A stretch of DNA of 64,000 bases from Cellulomonas fimi. GTDB taxonomy: Bacteria > Actinomycetota > Actinomycetes > Actinomycetales > Cellulomonadaceae. The DNA lies in contig NZ_CP110680.1 of assembly GCF_028583725.1 (NCBI RefSeq), positions 2,790,001-2,854,000 on the forward strand. The letters run 5' to 3'. The notes below the pieces were generated by a model that saw only the letters and a list, made by a program, of their open reading frames with translations, did not search any database and was not told the DNA's origin. The first letter of the stretch is position 1; the number at the start of each line of letters is the position of its first letter. Shown here piece by piece: positions 27,514 to 36,782 of the stretch. Made by a program: the position numbers and the translations under genes.

Positions 27514-28541
27514 GCGGTCGCCACGACGGTGTCCGCGAGCGCGGGGATGACGCGCTCGCCGTAGAGCCGCATGGTCTCCTCCTTGTTGTCGTGCTGGAGG
27601 TAGGCGGCGAACTGGGTGACGCCGAGGTCGCGCAGAGCCTCGAGCTTCTCGACGTGCTCGCGCGGGCTGCCGAGCAGGCAGAACCGTTCGACGATCTCGT
27701 CGGGCACGAACGACGTGTGCGAGTTCCCGGCACGGCCGTGCTCGTTGTAGTCGTAGCCCTCGCGCGCCTTGATGTAGTCGGTGAGGGCCTTCGGGACGGT
27801 GCTGTCGCTGCCGTAGCGGGCGACGATGTCGGCGACGTGGTTGCCGACCATGCCGCCGAACCAGCGGCACTGCTCGCGCATGTGCGCGCGGGCGGCGGGC
27901 GAGTCGCCGTCGCCGACGTACGCGGGTGCGGCGACGCAGAACTGGATCGCGTCGGGGTCGCGCCCGGCGGCCTCGGCGGCGTCCCGGACGACCTTGATCG
28001 TCCACGCGGCGATGTCGGGGTCGGCGAGCTGGAGGATGAACCCGTCGCCGACCTCGCCGGTGAGCTGGAGCGCGAGCGGCCCGTACGCGGCGACCCACAC
28101 GTCGAGCGCGGAGCCCTTGGCCCACGGGAACCGGACGGTGCGGCCGTTGACCTCGACGGCCCGGTCGTTCGCGAGCTCGCGGATCACGTGGATCGACTCG
28201 CGCAGCGTCGCGAGGTTCGACGGTCGGCCGTTGAGCGTGCGGACCGCGGAGTCGCCGCGGCCGATGCCGCACACGGTCCGGTTGCCGAACATCTCGTTGA
28301 GCGTCGCGAACAGCGAGGCCGTGACGGTCCAGTCCCGCGTCGCGGGGTTGGTGACCATCGGCCCGACGACCACCTTGCGCGTCGCGGCGAGGATCGCGGA
28401 GTACACGACGAACGGCTCCTGCCACAGCAGGTGCGAGTCGAACGTCCACACGTAGTCGAAGCCGTGCGTCTCGGCCTGGCGGGCGAGCTCGACGGTGCGC
28501 CAGGCGGGCGGGTTGGTCTGCAGGACGACACCGAAGTCCAC
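27510..28541 (-). CDS. LLM-class, probably F420-dependent oxidoreductase of the hydantoinase operon
   Basis: Luciferase-like (TIM-barrel) oxidoreductase of the F420-using type, 343 residues. Visible family features: N-terminal DFGVVLQTNPPAWRTVELAR, the barrel strand GFDYVWTFDSHLLWQEP, and GIGRGDSAVRTLNGR, the cofactor-loop region where F420 enzymes bind the deazaflavin phosphate. It sits between dihydropyrimidinase and the importer genes with a 34-base gap upstream and an overlap downstream. GTG at 28541 has a strong GGAAGGAGG site. No other enzyme in the operon could do the first ring reduction of a pyrimidine, so this is the candidate; equally it could act on another substrate. Reaction is inference. 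Confidence 0.88.
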   Translation of the reverse strand: MDFGVVLQTNPPAWRTVELARQAETHGFDYVWTFDSHLLWQEPFVVYSAILAATRKVVVGPMVTNPATRDWTVTASLFATLNEMFGNRTVCGIGRGDSAVRTLNGRPSNLATLRESIHVIRELANDRAVEVNGRTVRFPWAKGSALDVWVAAYGPLALQLTGEVGDGFILQLADPDIAAWTIKVVRDAAEAAGRDPDAIQFCVAAPAYVGDGDSPAARAHMREQCRWFGGMVGNHVADIVARYGSDSTVPKALTDYIKAREGYDYNEHGRAGNSHTSFVPDEIVERFCLLGSPREHVEKLEALRDLGVTQFAAYLQHDNKEETMRLYGERVIPALADTVVATA

Positions 28542-28575
28542 GGGCGGTCCTCCTTCCGGGGCGTGGGGACGCGGG

Positions 28576-30000
28576 TCAGACGAGGTACTGCGAGAGGTCG
28601 CGCTTGAGGTAGCGCCCGTGGCCGGCCCGGCCGTGGTACCCGTCGGCGTCGACGACCACCGACCCGCGGGACAGGACGACGTCGACGTGCCCGTCGACCT
28701 CGAAGCCCTCCCACGCGGAGTGGTCCATGTGCATGTGGTGCGTCTTGCCCTCGCCGACCCCGATGGACGTGTGCCCGGCCGGGTCGTACACGACGACGTC
28801 CGCGTCGGCGCCGGGCGCGATGACGCCCTTGCGGCCGTACAGCCCGAACATGCGCGCGGGCGTCGTCGAGGTGAGCTCGACCCAGCGCTCGAGCGTGATC
28901 TGGCCCGTCACGACGCCCTGGTACATGAGGTCCATGCGGTGCTCGACGGACCCGATGCCGTTGGGGATCGCGCGGAAGTCGGACAGCCCGAGCTCCTTCT
29001 GGCCCTTCATGCAGAACGGGCAGTGGTCGGTCGACACCATCTGCAGGTCGTTGGTGCGCAGCGCCTGCCACATGTGGTCCTGGTGCCCCTCGGCCCGCGA
29101 GCGCAGCGGCGTCGAGCAGACCCACTTCGCCCCCTCGAAGCCCGGCGCGCCGAGCTGCTCCTCGAGCGACAGGTAGAGGTACTGCGGGCAGGTCTCGCCG
29201 AACACGTTCTTGCCGTTGTCGCGCGCCCAGGCGAGCTGCTGGACGGCCTGCTTGGCGCTCACGTGCACGACGTAGAGCGGCGCGTTCGTGAGGTCGGCGA
29301 GCATGATCGCGCGGTGCGTGGCCTCCTCCTCGAGCTGCCAGGCGCGGGCGATCCCGTGGAAGTAGGGGTCGGTCTTGCCCTGCTCGACGAGCTGCGCCGC
29401 GAGGACGTCGATCGCCGGACCGTTCTCGGCGTGCATCATCGTGAGCAAGCCGAGGTCGGCGGCCTTCTGCATGGCCCGGACGATCTGCGCGTCGTCGGCG
29501 TAGAAGACGCCGGGGTACGCCATGAAGAGCTTGTAGCTCGTGACGCCCTCCGCGACGAGGCCCTCCATCGCCTTGAGGCTGTCGTCGTCGACGCCGCCGA
29601 CGATCTGGTGGAACGCGTAGTCGACCGCGCACTTCCCGGCCGCCTTGTCGTGCCAGGCGGCCAGCCCGTCCATGACCCGCTCCCCCGCCCGCTGGACCGC
29701 GAAGTCGACGATCGTCGTCGTGCCGCCCCACGCCGCGGCGCGGGTGCCGGTCTCGAACGTGTCCGACGCGGCCGTGCCGCCGAACGGCAGCTCCATGTGG
29801 GTGTGCGCGTCGACGCCGCCCGGGATCACGTACTTGCCGGTCGCGTCGATCACGCGGTCGACGTGCGCGGCCAGGTCGAAGCCGAGCAGCGTCGAGCCGG
29901 GTGCGAGCACCGCGGCGATCGTCTCGCCGTCGACGAGCACGTCGGCCGGGGTGCGGCCCGTCGCGCTGACGACGGTCCCGCCGATGATGAGGGTCTTCAC
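28576..30000 (-). CDS. Dihydropyrimidinase / D-hydantoinase
   Basis: Zinc amidohydrolase that opens the ring of dihydropyrimidines or 5-substituted hydantoins to N-carbamoyl amino acids. 474 residues; metal ligands His66 and His68 (DAHTHMEL), bridging carbamylated Lys157 (TSYKLFMAYPG), His190 (MMHAENG), His246 (VVHVSAK) and Asp325 (STDHCPF) are all present. GTG at 30000 after GGAGAGG. It is followed 26 bases upstream by the amidase that would take its product. Family members overlap in specificity between dihydrouracil, hydantoin and allantoin; the beta-alanine-type downstream enzymes favour dihydropyrimidine here. Confidence 0.95.
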   Translation of the reverse strand: MKTLIIGGTVVSATGRTPADVLVDGETIAAVLAPGSTLLGFDLAAHVDRVIDATGKYVIPGGVDAHTHMELPFGGTAASDTFETGTRAAAWGGTTTIVDFAVQRAGERVMDGLAAWHDKAAGKCAVDYAFHQIVGGVDDDSLKAMEGLVAEGVTSYKLFMAYPGVFYADDAQIVRAMQKAADLGLLTMMHAENGPAIDVLAAQLVEQGKTDPYFHGIARAWQLEEEATHRAIMLADLTNAPLYVVHVSAKQAVQQLAWARDNGKNVFGETCPQYLYLSLEEQLGAPGFEGAKWVCSTPLRSRAEGHQDHMWQALRTNDLQMVSTDHCPFCMKGQKELGLSDFRAIPNGIGSVEHRMDLMYQGVVTGQITLERWVELTSTTPARMFGLYGRKGVIAPGADADVVVYDPAGHTSIGVGEGKTHHMHMDHSAWEGFEVDGHVDVVLSRGSVVVDADGYHGRAGHGRYLKRDLSQYLV

Positions 30001-30026
30001 TCGTGGTCCTCTCCGCTGCGTCCGGG

Positions 30027-30875
30027 TCAGGGGGCGACGATCGCGCCGTAGGCGTCGGGCCGGCGGTCGCGGAAGAACTGCCAGCGCTCGCGGACCTGCC
30101 GGATCTGGTCGAGGTCGAGGTCGCGGATCAGGAGCTGGTCCTCGGTCGAGGAGCCGACCTCGCCCACGTAGTTGCCGTCCGGACCGACGGCGTACGACGA
30201 GCCGTAGAACGCGACCGCCTCGTCGCCGTACTCGTTGTCCTCGCGGCCCACGCGGTTGTTCGCGACGACGAAGTACCCGTTCGCGACGGCTGCCGCGGGC
30301 TGCTCGATCTCCCACAGCTTGTTGGAGATGCCGGGCGCGGTGGCGTTGGGGTTGAAGACGATCTCGGCGCCGTTCAGCGCGAGCACGCGCCAGCCCTCGG
30401 GGAAGTGCCGGTCGTAGCAGATGTTGACGCCGATCTTCCCGACGGCCGTCTCGAACACCGGGTACCCGAGGTTGCCGGGCCGGAAGTAGAACTTCTCCCA
30501 GAACTTCGGCAGGTGCGGGATGTGGTGCTTGCGGTACTTGCCGAGGTAGGTGCCGTCCGCGTCGATCACCGCGGCCGTGTTGTAGAGGACGCCCGGCTGG
30601 TCCTCCTCGTAGACCGGCAGCACGATCACGATGCCGAGCTCGGCGGCGAGCGACGCGAACCGCTCGGTCGTCGGGCCCGGGACGGACTCCGCGTAGTCGT
30701 AGTAGGCGGTGTCCTGCGTGATGCCGAAGTACGGCCCGTAGAACAGCTCCTGGAAGCAGATCACCTGCGCGCCGGCCGACGCGGCCTCGCGCGTCCAGGC
30801 CTCGTGGAGCGCGATCATCGACTCCTTGTCGCCGGTCCAGGTGGCCTGGGTGAAGGCGACGCGTACGACGGTCAT
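30027..30875 (-). CDS. Carbon-nitrogen hydrolase, N-carbamoyl-beta-alanine amidohydrolase-like
   Basis: Nitrilase-superfamily amidase, 282 residues, first gene of the operon. The catalytic triad is Glu43 (CFQELFYGPYF), Lys116 (KYRKHHIPHL) and Cys153 (NICYDRHFPE). The stretch FWEKFYFRPGNLGYPVF is characteristic of beta-ureidopropionases and N-carbamoylputrescine-type members. It would release CO2 and ammonia from N-carbamoyl-beta-alanine made by the neighbouring hydantoinase. ATG at 30875 with CGGAGGAA upstream. Length matches the bacterial family. Confidence 0.93.
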   Translation of the reverse strand: MTVVRVAFTQATWTGDKESMIALHEAWTREAASAGAQVICFQELFYGPYFGITQDTAYYDYAESVPGPTTERFASLAAELGIVIVLPVYEEDQPGVLYNTAAVIDADGTYLGKYRKHHIPHLPKFWEKFYFRPGNLGYPVFETAVGKIGVNICYDRHFPEGWRVLALNGAEIVFNPNATAPGISNKLWEIEQPAAAVANGYFVVANNRVGREDNEYGDEAVAFYGSSYAVGPDGNYVGEVGSSTEDQLLIRDLDLDQIRQVRERWQFFRDRRPDAYGAIVAP

Positions 30876-31004
30876 GGGGTTCCTCCGGTCCTCGGTCGGC
30901 CGGCGGCGGGAACCCGGCCGCGGTGCCGCGGTCCCACGTCGTGCGACGGGTCCTGCCTGCCGGGCCGGGCCCCGTCGCCTGGAATGTGACTGTCGGCGTT
31001 GAAC

Positions 31005-31030
31005 ATTTCTGCGGGGTTACCCCTCGTTTC
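31005..31030 (-). promoter_or_regulatory. GlnR-box-like element in the divergent promoter region
   Basis: On the minus strand: GAAAC (31030-31026), 5 bases, GTAAC (31020-31016), 6 bases, GAAAT (31009-31005). GTnAC-n6-GAAAC is the actinobacterial GlnR half pair; here one base differs and the outer spacing is 5 instead of 6. The centre also forms a GGGGT-T-ACCCC palindrome (31013-31023) that could instead serve the MocR regulator. It lies 130 bases before the operon start in the 259-bp divergent gap, where nothing else stands out. Confidence 0.35.
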
Positions 31031-31134
31031 CGCCGCGCGAACAACGACGGGCCGCGTGTAAACACCTGCGACCGGCGCCCGGTTCGTCCGGTGCTTCGTC
31101 CGGTCAGCGTCGTCGCCCCGGGCATGCTGCGGCC

Positions 31135-32472
31135 ATGGACCTGGCCACCCACGTCGACGACCGGTCGCCGCGCGGCATCGCGGCCGCGGTGGCGCGGCTG
31201 GTCCACGGCGGCGAGCTCGTCCCCGGCGACCGCCTGCCGACCGTGCGCGCGCTCGCCGTCGACCTCGGCGTGAGCCCCGCGACGGTGAGCGGCGCGTTCC
31301 AGGCGCTCGCGACCGTCGGGCTCGTCGCGTCGCGCGGGCGCGCAGGCACGTTCGTGCTGCCGCCGCCCGCCGCGTGGCTCCCCCCGCGCTACCGCGACCT
31401 CGCCGGGGGCGCACCCGCCCGGCTCGACCTGTCGACGGGCACGCCCGACCCCGACCTGCTGCCGCCGCTCGGCCCGGCGCTCGCGCGCGTCGCGGCCCGG
31501 ACGCCCGCCGCCGAGGCCGGCACCTACCTGTCGACGCCGCTCGTGCCCGAGCTCGAGTCGCTGCTGCGCGAGTCGTGGCCGTTCGTGCCGCAGCGGCTCA
31601 CGGTCGTCGACGGTGCGGTCGACGCGATCAGCCGCACGCTCGAGCAGGTCGCGTCGTTCGGCGACCGCGTCGCCGTCGAGGACCCCGGCTTCCCGCCGCT
31701 GTTCGACCTCCTCGACCAGCTCGGCCTCCAGCGCGTGCCCGTCGCGCTCGACCGCAACGGCATGCGCCCCGACTCGCTCGCGCGCGCCCTGGCCGCCGGC
31801 GCGAGCGTGGTCGTGCTGCAGCCCCGCGCCCAGAACCCGACGGGCGTCTCGCTGACCCCGACCCGGGCCCGTGAGCTCGCGGCCGTCGTCCGGCGCGTCC
31901 CCGCCGCGACCGCCGTGACCGTCGTCGAGGACGACCACTGCGGGCAGATCTCCTCCGCGCGCGACGTCTCGCTCGGCACCTGGCTGCCCGACGCGACCGT
32001 GCACGTCCGGTCGTACTCGAAGTCGCACGGTCCCGACCTGCGGCTCGCGGCCGTCGGCGGGCCCGCCCGCGTGCTCGACGCGCTCGTCGCGCGCCGCATG
32101 CTCGGCCCCGGCTGGACGAGCCGCCTGCTGCAGCACGTGCTCGTCGACCTGCTGACCGACCCCGCCGCGATCGACGCCGTCGAGCACGCGCGCCGCGTGT
32201 ACTTCGCGCGCCGCCGGGCGCTCACGACCGCGCTCGCGATGCTCGACGTGCACGTCGACGGCGGCGACGGCATCAACCTGTGGCTGCCCGTGCACGACGA
32301 GCGCACGGCGCTCCTGCGACTCGAGGCCGCCGGGATCCGCGCCGCGCCGGGTACGCCGTTCGTCGCCAACGGCGCGGAGGACGGGACCGCGCACCTGCGC
32401 GTCACCGTCGGCCTGCTGTCCGCCGACGTCGCCGAGGTCGCCCAGGCCCTCGCCCTCGCCGCCCGCCCCTGA
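31135..32472 (+). CDS. MocR-type regulator (GntR helix-turn-helix fused to PLP aminotransferase fold)
   Basis: Transcription regulator of the MocR/GabR class, 445 residues. N-terminal winged helix about 10-75 (LPTVRALAVDLGVSPATV), linker, then an aminotransferase-like domain about 95-445 with QPRAQNPTG, VEDDHCGQ and the PLP lysine in RSYSKSHGPDLR (Lys296). Such proteins sense amino compounds, often beta-alanine, GABA or taurine, through PLP. It is transcribed away from the pyrimidine/hydantoin operon across 259 bp, the usual place for its regulator. ATG at 31135. Confidence 0.93.
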   Translation: MDLATHVDDRSPRGIAAAVARLVHGGELVPGDRLPTVRALAVDLGVSPATVSGAFQALATVGLVASRGRAGTFVLPPPAAWLPPRYRDLAGGAPARLDLSTGTPDPDLLPPLGPALARVAARTPAAEAGTYLSTPLVPELESLLRESWPFVPQRLTVVDGAVDAISRTLEQVASFGDRVAVEDPGFPPLFDLLDQLGLQRVPVALDRNGMRPDSLARALAAGASVVVLQPRAQNPTGVSLTPTRARELAAVVRRVPAATAVTVVEDDHCGQISSARDVSLGTWLPDATVHVRSYSKSHGPDLRLAAVGGPARVLDALVARRMLGPGWTSRLLQHVLVDLLTDPAAIDAVEHARRVYFARRRALTTALAMLDVHVDGGDGINLWLPVHDERTALLRLEAAGIRAAPGTPFVANGAEDGTAHLRVTVGLLSADVAEVAQALALAARP

Positions 32473-32492
32473 CTCCTCACGGACGTCACCGT

Positions 32493-32630
32493 CGACCCGG
32501 GTCTGGTGACCGGAGACTCCTTCTGGGCGGCAACCAGACCCGGGTCGTGCGCACACGGCCGGCCGTTGCGCGCGTCGACCCGGGGCTCGTGACCGGAAGG
32601 GACGGTTGAGCGGTACCGAGACCCGGGTCG
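32493..32630. repeat. Two 55-bp hairpin repeat units (REP-like)
   Basis: Unit 1 (32493-32547) has perfect 15-base arms CGACCCGGGTCTGGT and ACCAGACCCGGGTCG around a 25-base loop. Unit 2 (32576-32630) is also 55 bp, shares both ends (CGACCCGGG...GACCCGGGTCG) and the inner GTGACCGGA, but its arms are imperfect. The units are 28 bp apart and lie 20 bases after the mocR stop. They could act as a terminator pair or be a mobile palindromic repeat; the loop bases differ, so structure appears more conserved than sequence. Confidence 0.75.
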
Positions 32631-32725
32631 TCGGGTGACGGGTCGTCCGAGGGGCGGGTCGCGTGCAGCGGCGTCCCGTCAGGTCGCAGGGTGGCGGGTG
32701 TGCAGGTCGGCGCGTGGACGCCGGG

Positions 32726-32756
32726 TTGCGGAACCGGTGCGGGAGCGGCCTAGGGT
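32726..32756 (+). promoter_or_regulatory. Probable promoter of the importer-cofD-cofC operon
   Basis: TTGCGG (32726-32731) and TAGGGT (32751-32756) with a 19-bp spacer. A start near 32763 would give a GC-rich 5-prime leader of about 145 bases with potential hairpins, for example GGGTGC-GACGT-GCACCC near 32818-32834. I recognise no known riboswitch in it. Confidence 0.45.
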
Positions 32757-32906
32757 GGGATCCGGAACCTGGTCGTGCTGACCGGGTCGAGCCGCCCGGC
32801 ACTCGGCGGCCCTCCGGGGTGCGACGTGCACCCGTCCCGTCGTGCGCACCGCCGCGCACCCCCGCCCGCGCAGGGGTCGCCGCCTGCGCCCAGCCCCGGA
32901 GTGTCG

Positions 32907-33920
32907 ATGCCCCGCACCACCCGTCGTCCCCTCGTGCCCCTCGTCGCCGTCGCCGCGCTCGCCCTCGGGCTGTCGGCCTGCGCGTCCGACGCGTCCGGCA
33001 GCGCGTCCTCGCCGACCGCCGCCGCGTCGCAGCCCGGCGGGTTCGCGCCCGTCGAGCTCGACAACTGCGGCACGCCCGTGACCGTCGACGCCCCGCCGGA
33101 GCGTGTCGTGACCGTCAAGTCGACGTCGACCGAGATGCTGCTCGCCCTCGGCCTGGAGGACAGGCTCGTCGGCACCGCGTTCGCCGACGGTCCCGTCCCG
33201 GAGCAGTGGGCCGACGCGTACGACGCCGTCCCCGTGGTGTCGGACAAGGTCCCCGGCCAGGAGGCGCTGCTCGCGCTCGAGCCGGACTTCGTCTACGCCG
33301 GGTGGGAGTCGAACTTCTCCGCCGACGGCGCCGGCGACCGGTCCGGTCTCGCGGCGCTCGGCATCGCCACGTACGTCTCGCCCGCGGCGTGCAAGGAGGA
33401 GGGCTACCAGCCCGACCCGCTGACGTTCGACGTCGTCGAGGACGAGATCCGCGAGGTTGCGTCGCTGTTCGGCGTGCAGGACCGCGCCGAGGAGCTGATC
33501 GCCGCGCAGCGCGACACGCTCGCGGAGGTCGAGCAGCCCGCCGAGGCGACGACCGCGCTCTGGTACTCGTCGGGCACGGACAGCCCGTACGTCGGCGCCG
33601 GGATCGGCGCGCCGCAGATGATCATGGACGCCGCCGGGCTGACGAACCTGTTCGCCGACGTGCACGACACCTGGACGTCGGTCGGCTGGGAGCAGGTCGT
33701 CGCCGCCGACCCCGACGTCATCGTCCTGGTGGACGCGTCGTGGAACACTGCGGACAGCAAGATCGCGCTGCTCGAGTCCAACCCCGCGACGTCGCAGCTC
33801 ACCGCGGTGCGCGACGGCCGGTACGTGACCGTGCCGTTCGCCGCGACCGAGGCGGGCGTGCGCAACGCCGAGGCCGTCGCGTCGATCGCCGAGCAGGTCG
33901 CCGCGCTGGACGAGGGGTGA
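32907..33920 (+). CDS. Metal-chelate/F420-0-type ABC solute-binding lipoprotein
   Basis: Class III (BtuF/FhuD-fold) binding protein, 337 residues. Lipobox LSAC puts the lipidated Cys at 25; two Rossmann-like lobes follow, with PERVVTVKSTSTEMLLALG and VSPAACKEEGYQPDPLTFD. The latter region and the gene order match the actinobacterial cassette named putative F420-0 ABC transporter in protein family collections (from memory). ATG at 32907 with GGAG 6 bases upstream. It starts a tightly overlapped operon with cofD and cofC, so the ligand is probably a deazaflavin precursor (Fo or F420-0) rather than cobalamin or siderophore; this is inference. Confidence 0.87.
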   Translation: MPRTTRRPLVPLVAVAALALGLSACASDASGSASSPTAAASQPGGFAPVELDNCGTPVTVDAPPERVVTVKSTSTEMLLALGLEDRLVGTAFADGPVPEQWADAYDAVPVVSDKVPGQEALLALEPDFVYAGWESNFSADGAGDRSGLAALGIATYVSPAACKEEGYQPDPLTFDVVEDEIREVASLFGVQDRAEELIAAQRDTLAEVEQPAEATTALWYSSGTDSPYVGAGIGAPQMIMDAAGLTNLFADVHDTWTSVGWEQVVAADPDVIVLVDASWNTADSKIALLESNPATSQLTAVRDGRYVTVPFAATEAGVRNAEAVASIAEQVAALDEG

Positions 33921-34986
33921 CGACGACGACCGCCACCGTCCCCCGCACCGCCCCGTCCGCCGCGCCACCCGCGGCGGCCCCGGCGCGCACCCGGCTCGCG
34001 CTGCTCGTCGCCGTGGGCGTGGCGGCGCTCGTCGGCACGGTGCTCGTGACCGTGACGATCGGACCGGCCGACCTGGGAGTCGGCGAGGTCGCGCGCAGCA
34101 TCGCCGCGCACCTCGGGTTCGACGTCGCGCCCGTCGCGCCGCTGCACGACGCGATCGTCTGGGAGCTGCGACTCCCCCGCGTGCTGACGGCTGCCGCGGT
34201 CGGCGCGGGTCTCGCGCTCGCCGGGGCGGTCATGCAGAGCCTCACGCGCAACCCGCTCGCCGACCCGTACCTGCTCGGGCTGTCGTCGGGCGCGTCGCTC
34301 GGGGCGGTCGCGGTGCTCGTCGTCGGCGTCGCGGTGCTGCTGCCGGTCGCCGCGTTCGTCGGGGCGATGGCCGCGCTCGTCGCGACGCTCGCGCTCGCCC
34401 GCTCGGGCGGCACGCTCACGCCCGGCCGCACGGTGCTCGCCGGCCTCGCCGTGTCGCAGCTGGCCGCGGCGGGCACGTCGTTCGTCATCTTCTGGACCGC
34501 GACCGGCGACTCGTACCGGGAGATCCTGTCGTGGCTGCTCGGGTCGCTCGCGGGCGCGACGTGGACGTCGGTCGCGATCGCCGGGGGTGCGGTGCTCGTC
34601 GTCGGGACGCTCGTCGTGCTCGCCGGCGTCCGGCTCGACGCGTTCGCGTTCGGCGACACGGCCGCGGCGGCGCTCGGCGTCGGTGTCGACCGGACGCGGT
34701 GGACCCTCATGACGCTCGTCGCGCTGCTCACGGGCGCGATGGTCGCGGTCAGCGGCGCGATCGGGTTCGTCGGGCTGGTCCTGCCGCACGCGGTCGGGTC
34801 GCTCACGGGTCCCGCGCACCGCCGCCTGCTGCCCGTCGCGGCGCTGGCCGGCGCGGTGTTCCTCGTGTGGGCCGACACCCTCGCCCGCACGCTGTTCGAC
34901 CCACGCGAGCTGCCCGTCGGCATCGTCACGGCCCTCATCGGCGTGCCGGTCTTCGCGGTGCTCCTGCGCCGGGGACGGGGGTCGGC

Positions 34987-34996
<10 letters not shown>
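33917..34996 (+). CDS. FecCD/BtuC-type ABC permease of the F420-precursor importer
   Basis: Inner-membrane subunit, 359 residues, about ten helices after a 25-residue Thr/Pro/Ala-rich N-terminus. Family motifs RLPRVLTAAAVGAGLALAGA, QSLTRNPLADPYLLGLSSG and the coupling region IGFVGLVLPHAV are clear. GTG at 33917 overlaps the binding-protein stop (GTGA). The stop lies inside the ATPase gene (10-base overlap). Confidence 0.92.
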
Positions 34997-35795
<799 letters not shown>

Positions 35796-35799
<4 letters not shown>

Positions 35800-36782
35800 G
35801 GATCACCGTCCTGTCCGGTGGCGTCGGCGGCGCGCGCTTCACGCGCGGGCTGCTCGCGCTGCTGCGCGACCGGCTCCCCGACGGCTCCGGCGGCACGACC
35901 GCGCAGGTCACCGTCGTGGCGAACACCGGCGACGACCTGTGGCTGCACGGCGTGCGCGTCTGCCCGGACCTCGACACCCTCATGTACACCCTGGGCGGCG
36001 CGGTGCACGAGGAGCAGGGCTGGGGCCGCCGCGACGAGAGCCGCCGCGTGTCCGACGACCTTGCCGCCTACGGGCTCGGCTGGGAGTGGTTCACGCTCGG
36101 CGACCTCGACCTCGCGACGCACCTGGCCCGCACCGAGCTGCTGCTGTCGGGCGTCCCGCTGTCGACCGTCACGGCCCGCCTTGCGGAGCGGTGGAAGCCC
36201 GGCGTGACGCTGCTCCCGATGACGGACAGCGAGGTCGAGACCTCCGTCGAGACCGTCGACGGGCGCACCATGCACTTCGAGGAGTGGTGGGTGCTGCACC
36301 GCGCCGGGATCCCCGCACGTGCGTTCCACCAGGCCGATGTCACCGTCGCCGAGCCGGCGCCCGGCGTGCTCGACGCGCTCGCCGACGCCGACGTCGTCGT
36401 CGTGCCGCCGTCGAACCCTGTGGTGTCCGTCGGCACGATCCTCGGCGTGCCCGGCATCCGCGACGCTCTGCGCGTCACGCCCGCGCCGGTCGTCGGGGTC
36501 AGCCCGGTGATCGGCGGCGCGCCCGTGCGCGGCATGGCCGACGCGTGCCTCACGGCGATCGGCGTCGAGACCGCCGCGGACGCGGTCGCCCGCCACTACG
36601 GCCGCCGGGCCGACGGCGGGGTGCTCGACGCGTGGCTCGTCGACGACGCCGACGCCGCGGTCGTCGAGCCGCTGCGCGCCGAGGGCTGGCGCGTCGAGTC
36701 CGCGCCGACGCTCATGACCGACGTCCCCGCGACGGCCGCGATCGCCGCCCGCGCGCTCGCCCTCGTGGACCGGGCGCCGTGA
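35796..36782 (+). CDS. cofD: 2-phospho-L-lactate transferase (F420-0 synthase step)
   Basis: CofD/FbiA: transfers the phospholactyl or phosphoenolpyruvyl group from the GDP-activated donor made by CofC to the deazaflavin Fo, giving (dehydro-)F420-0. 328 residues; N-terminal SGGVGGARFTRGL at 7-19, Fo/GDP-site segments VVANTGDDLWLHG and VVVPPSNPVVSVG, and SPVIGGAPVRGMAD are as in the family. ATG at 35796 overlaps the ATPase stop (ATGA); its own stop overlaps cofC. Direct coupling to an importer cassette is the notable context. Confidence 0.95.

Noticed and set aside
28576..32859. Open frame extending from the hydantoinase gene back through the MocR gene
   Set aside because: The hydantoinase starts at GTG 30000 with a ribosome site; the extension is antisense to two well-supported genes.
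32640..32906. Cobalamin riboswitch before the BtuF-like gene
   Set aside because: No B12 box (GCCACTG-like) or the conserved core is present, and the operon context is F420, not B12.
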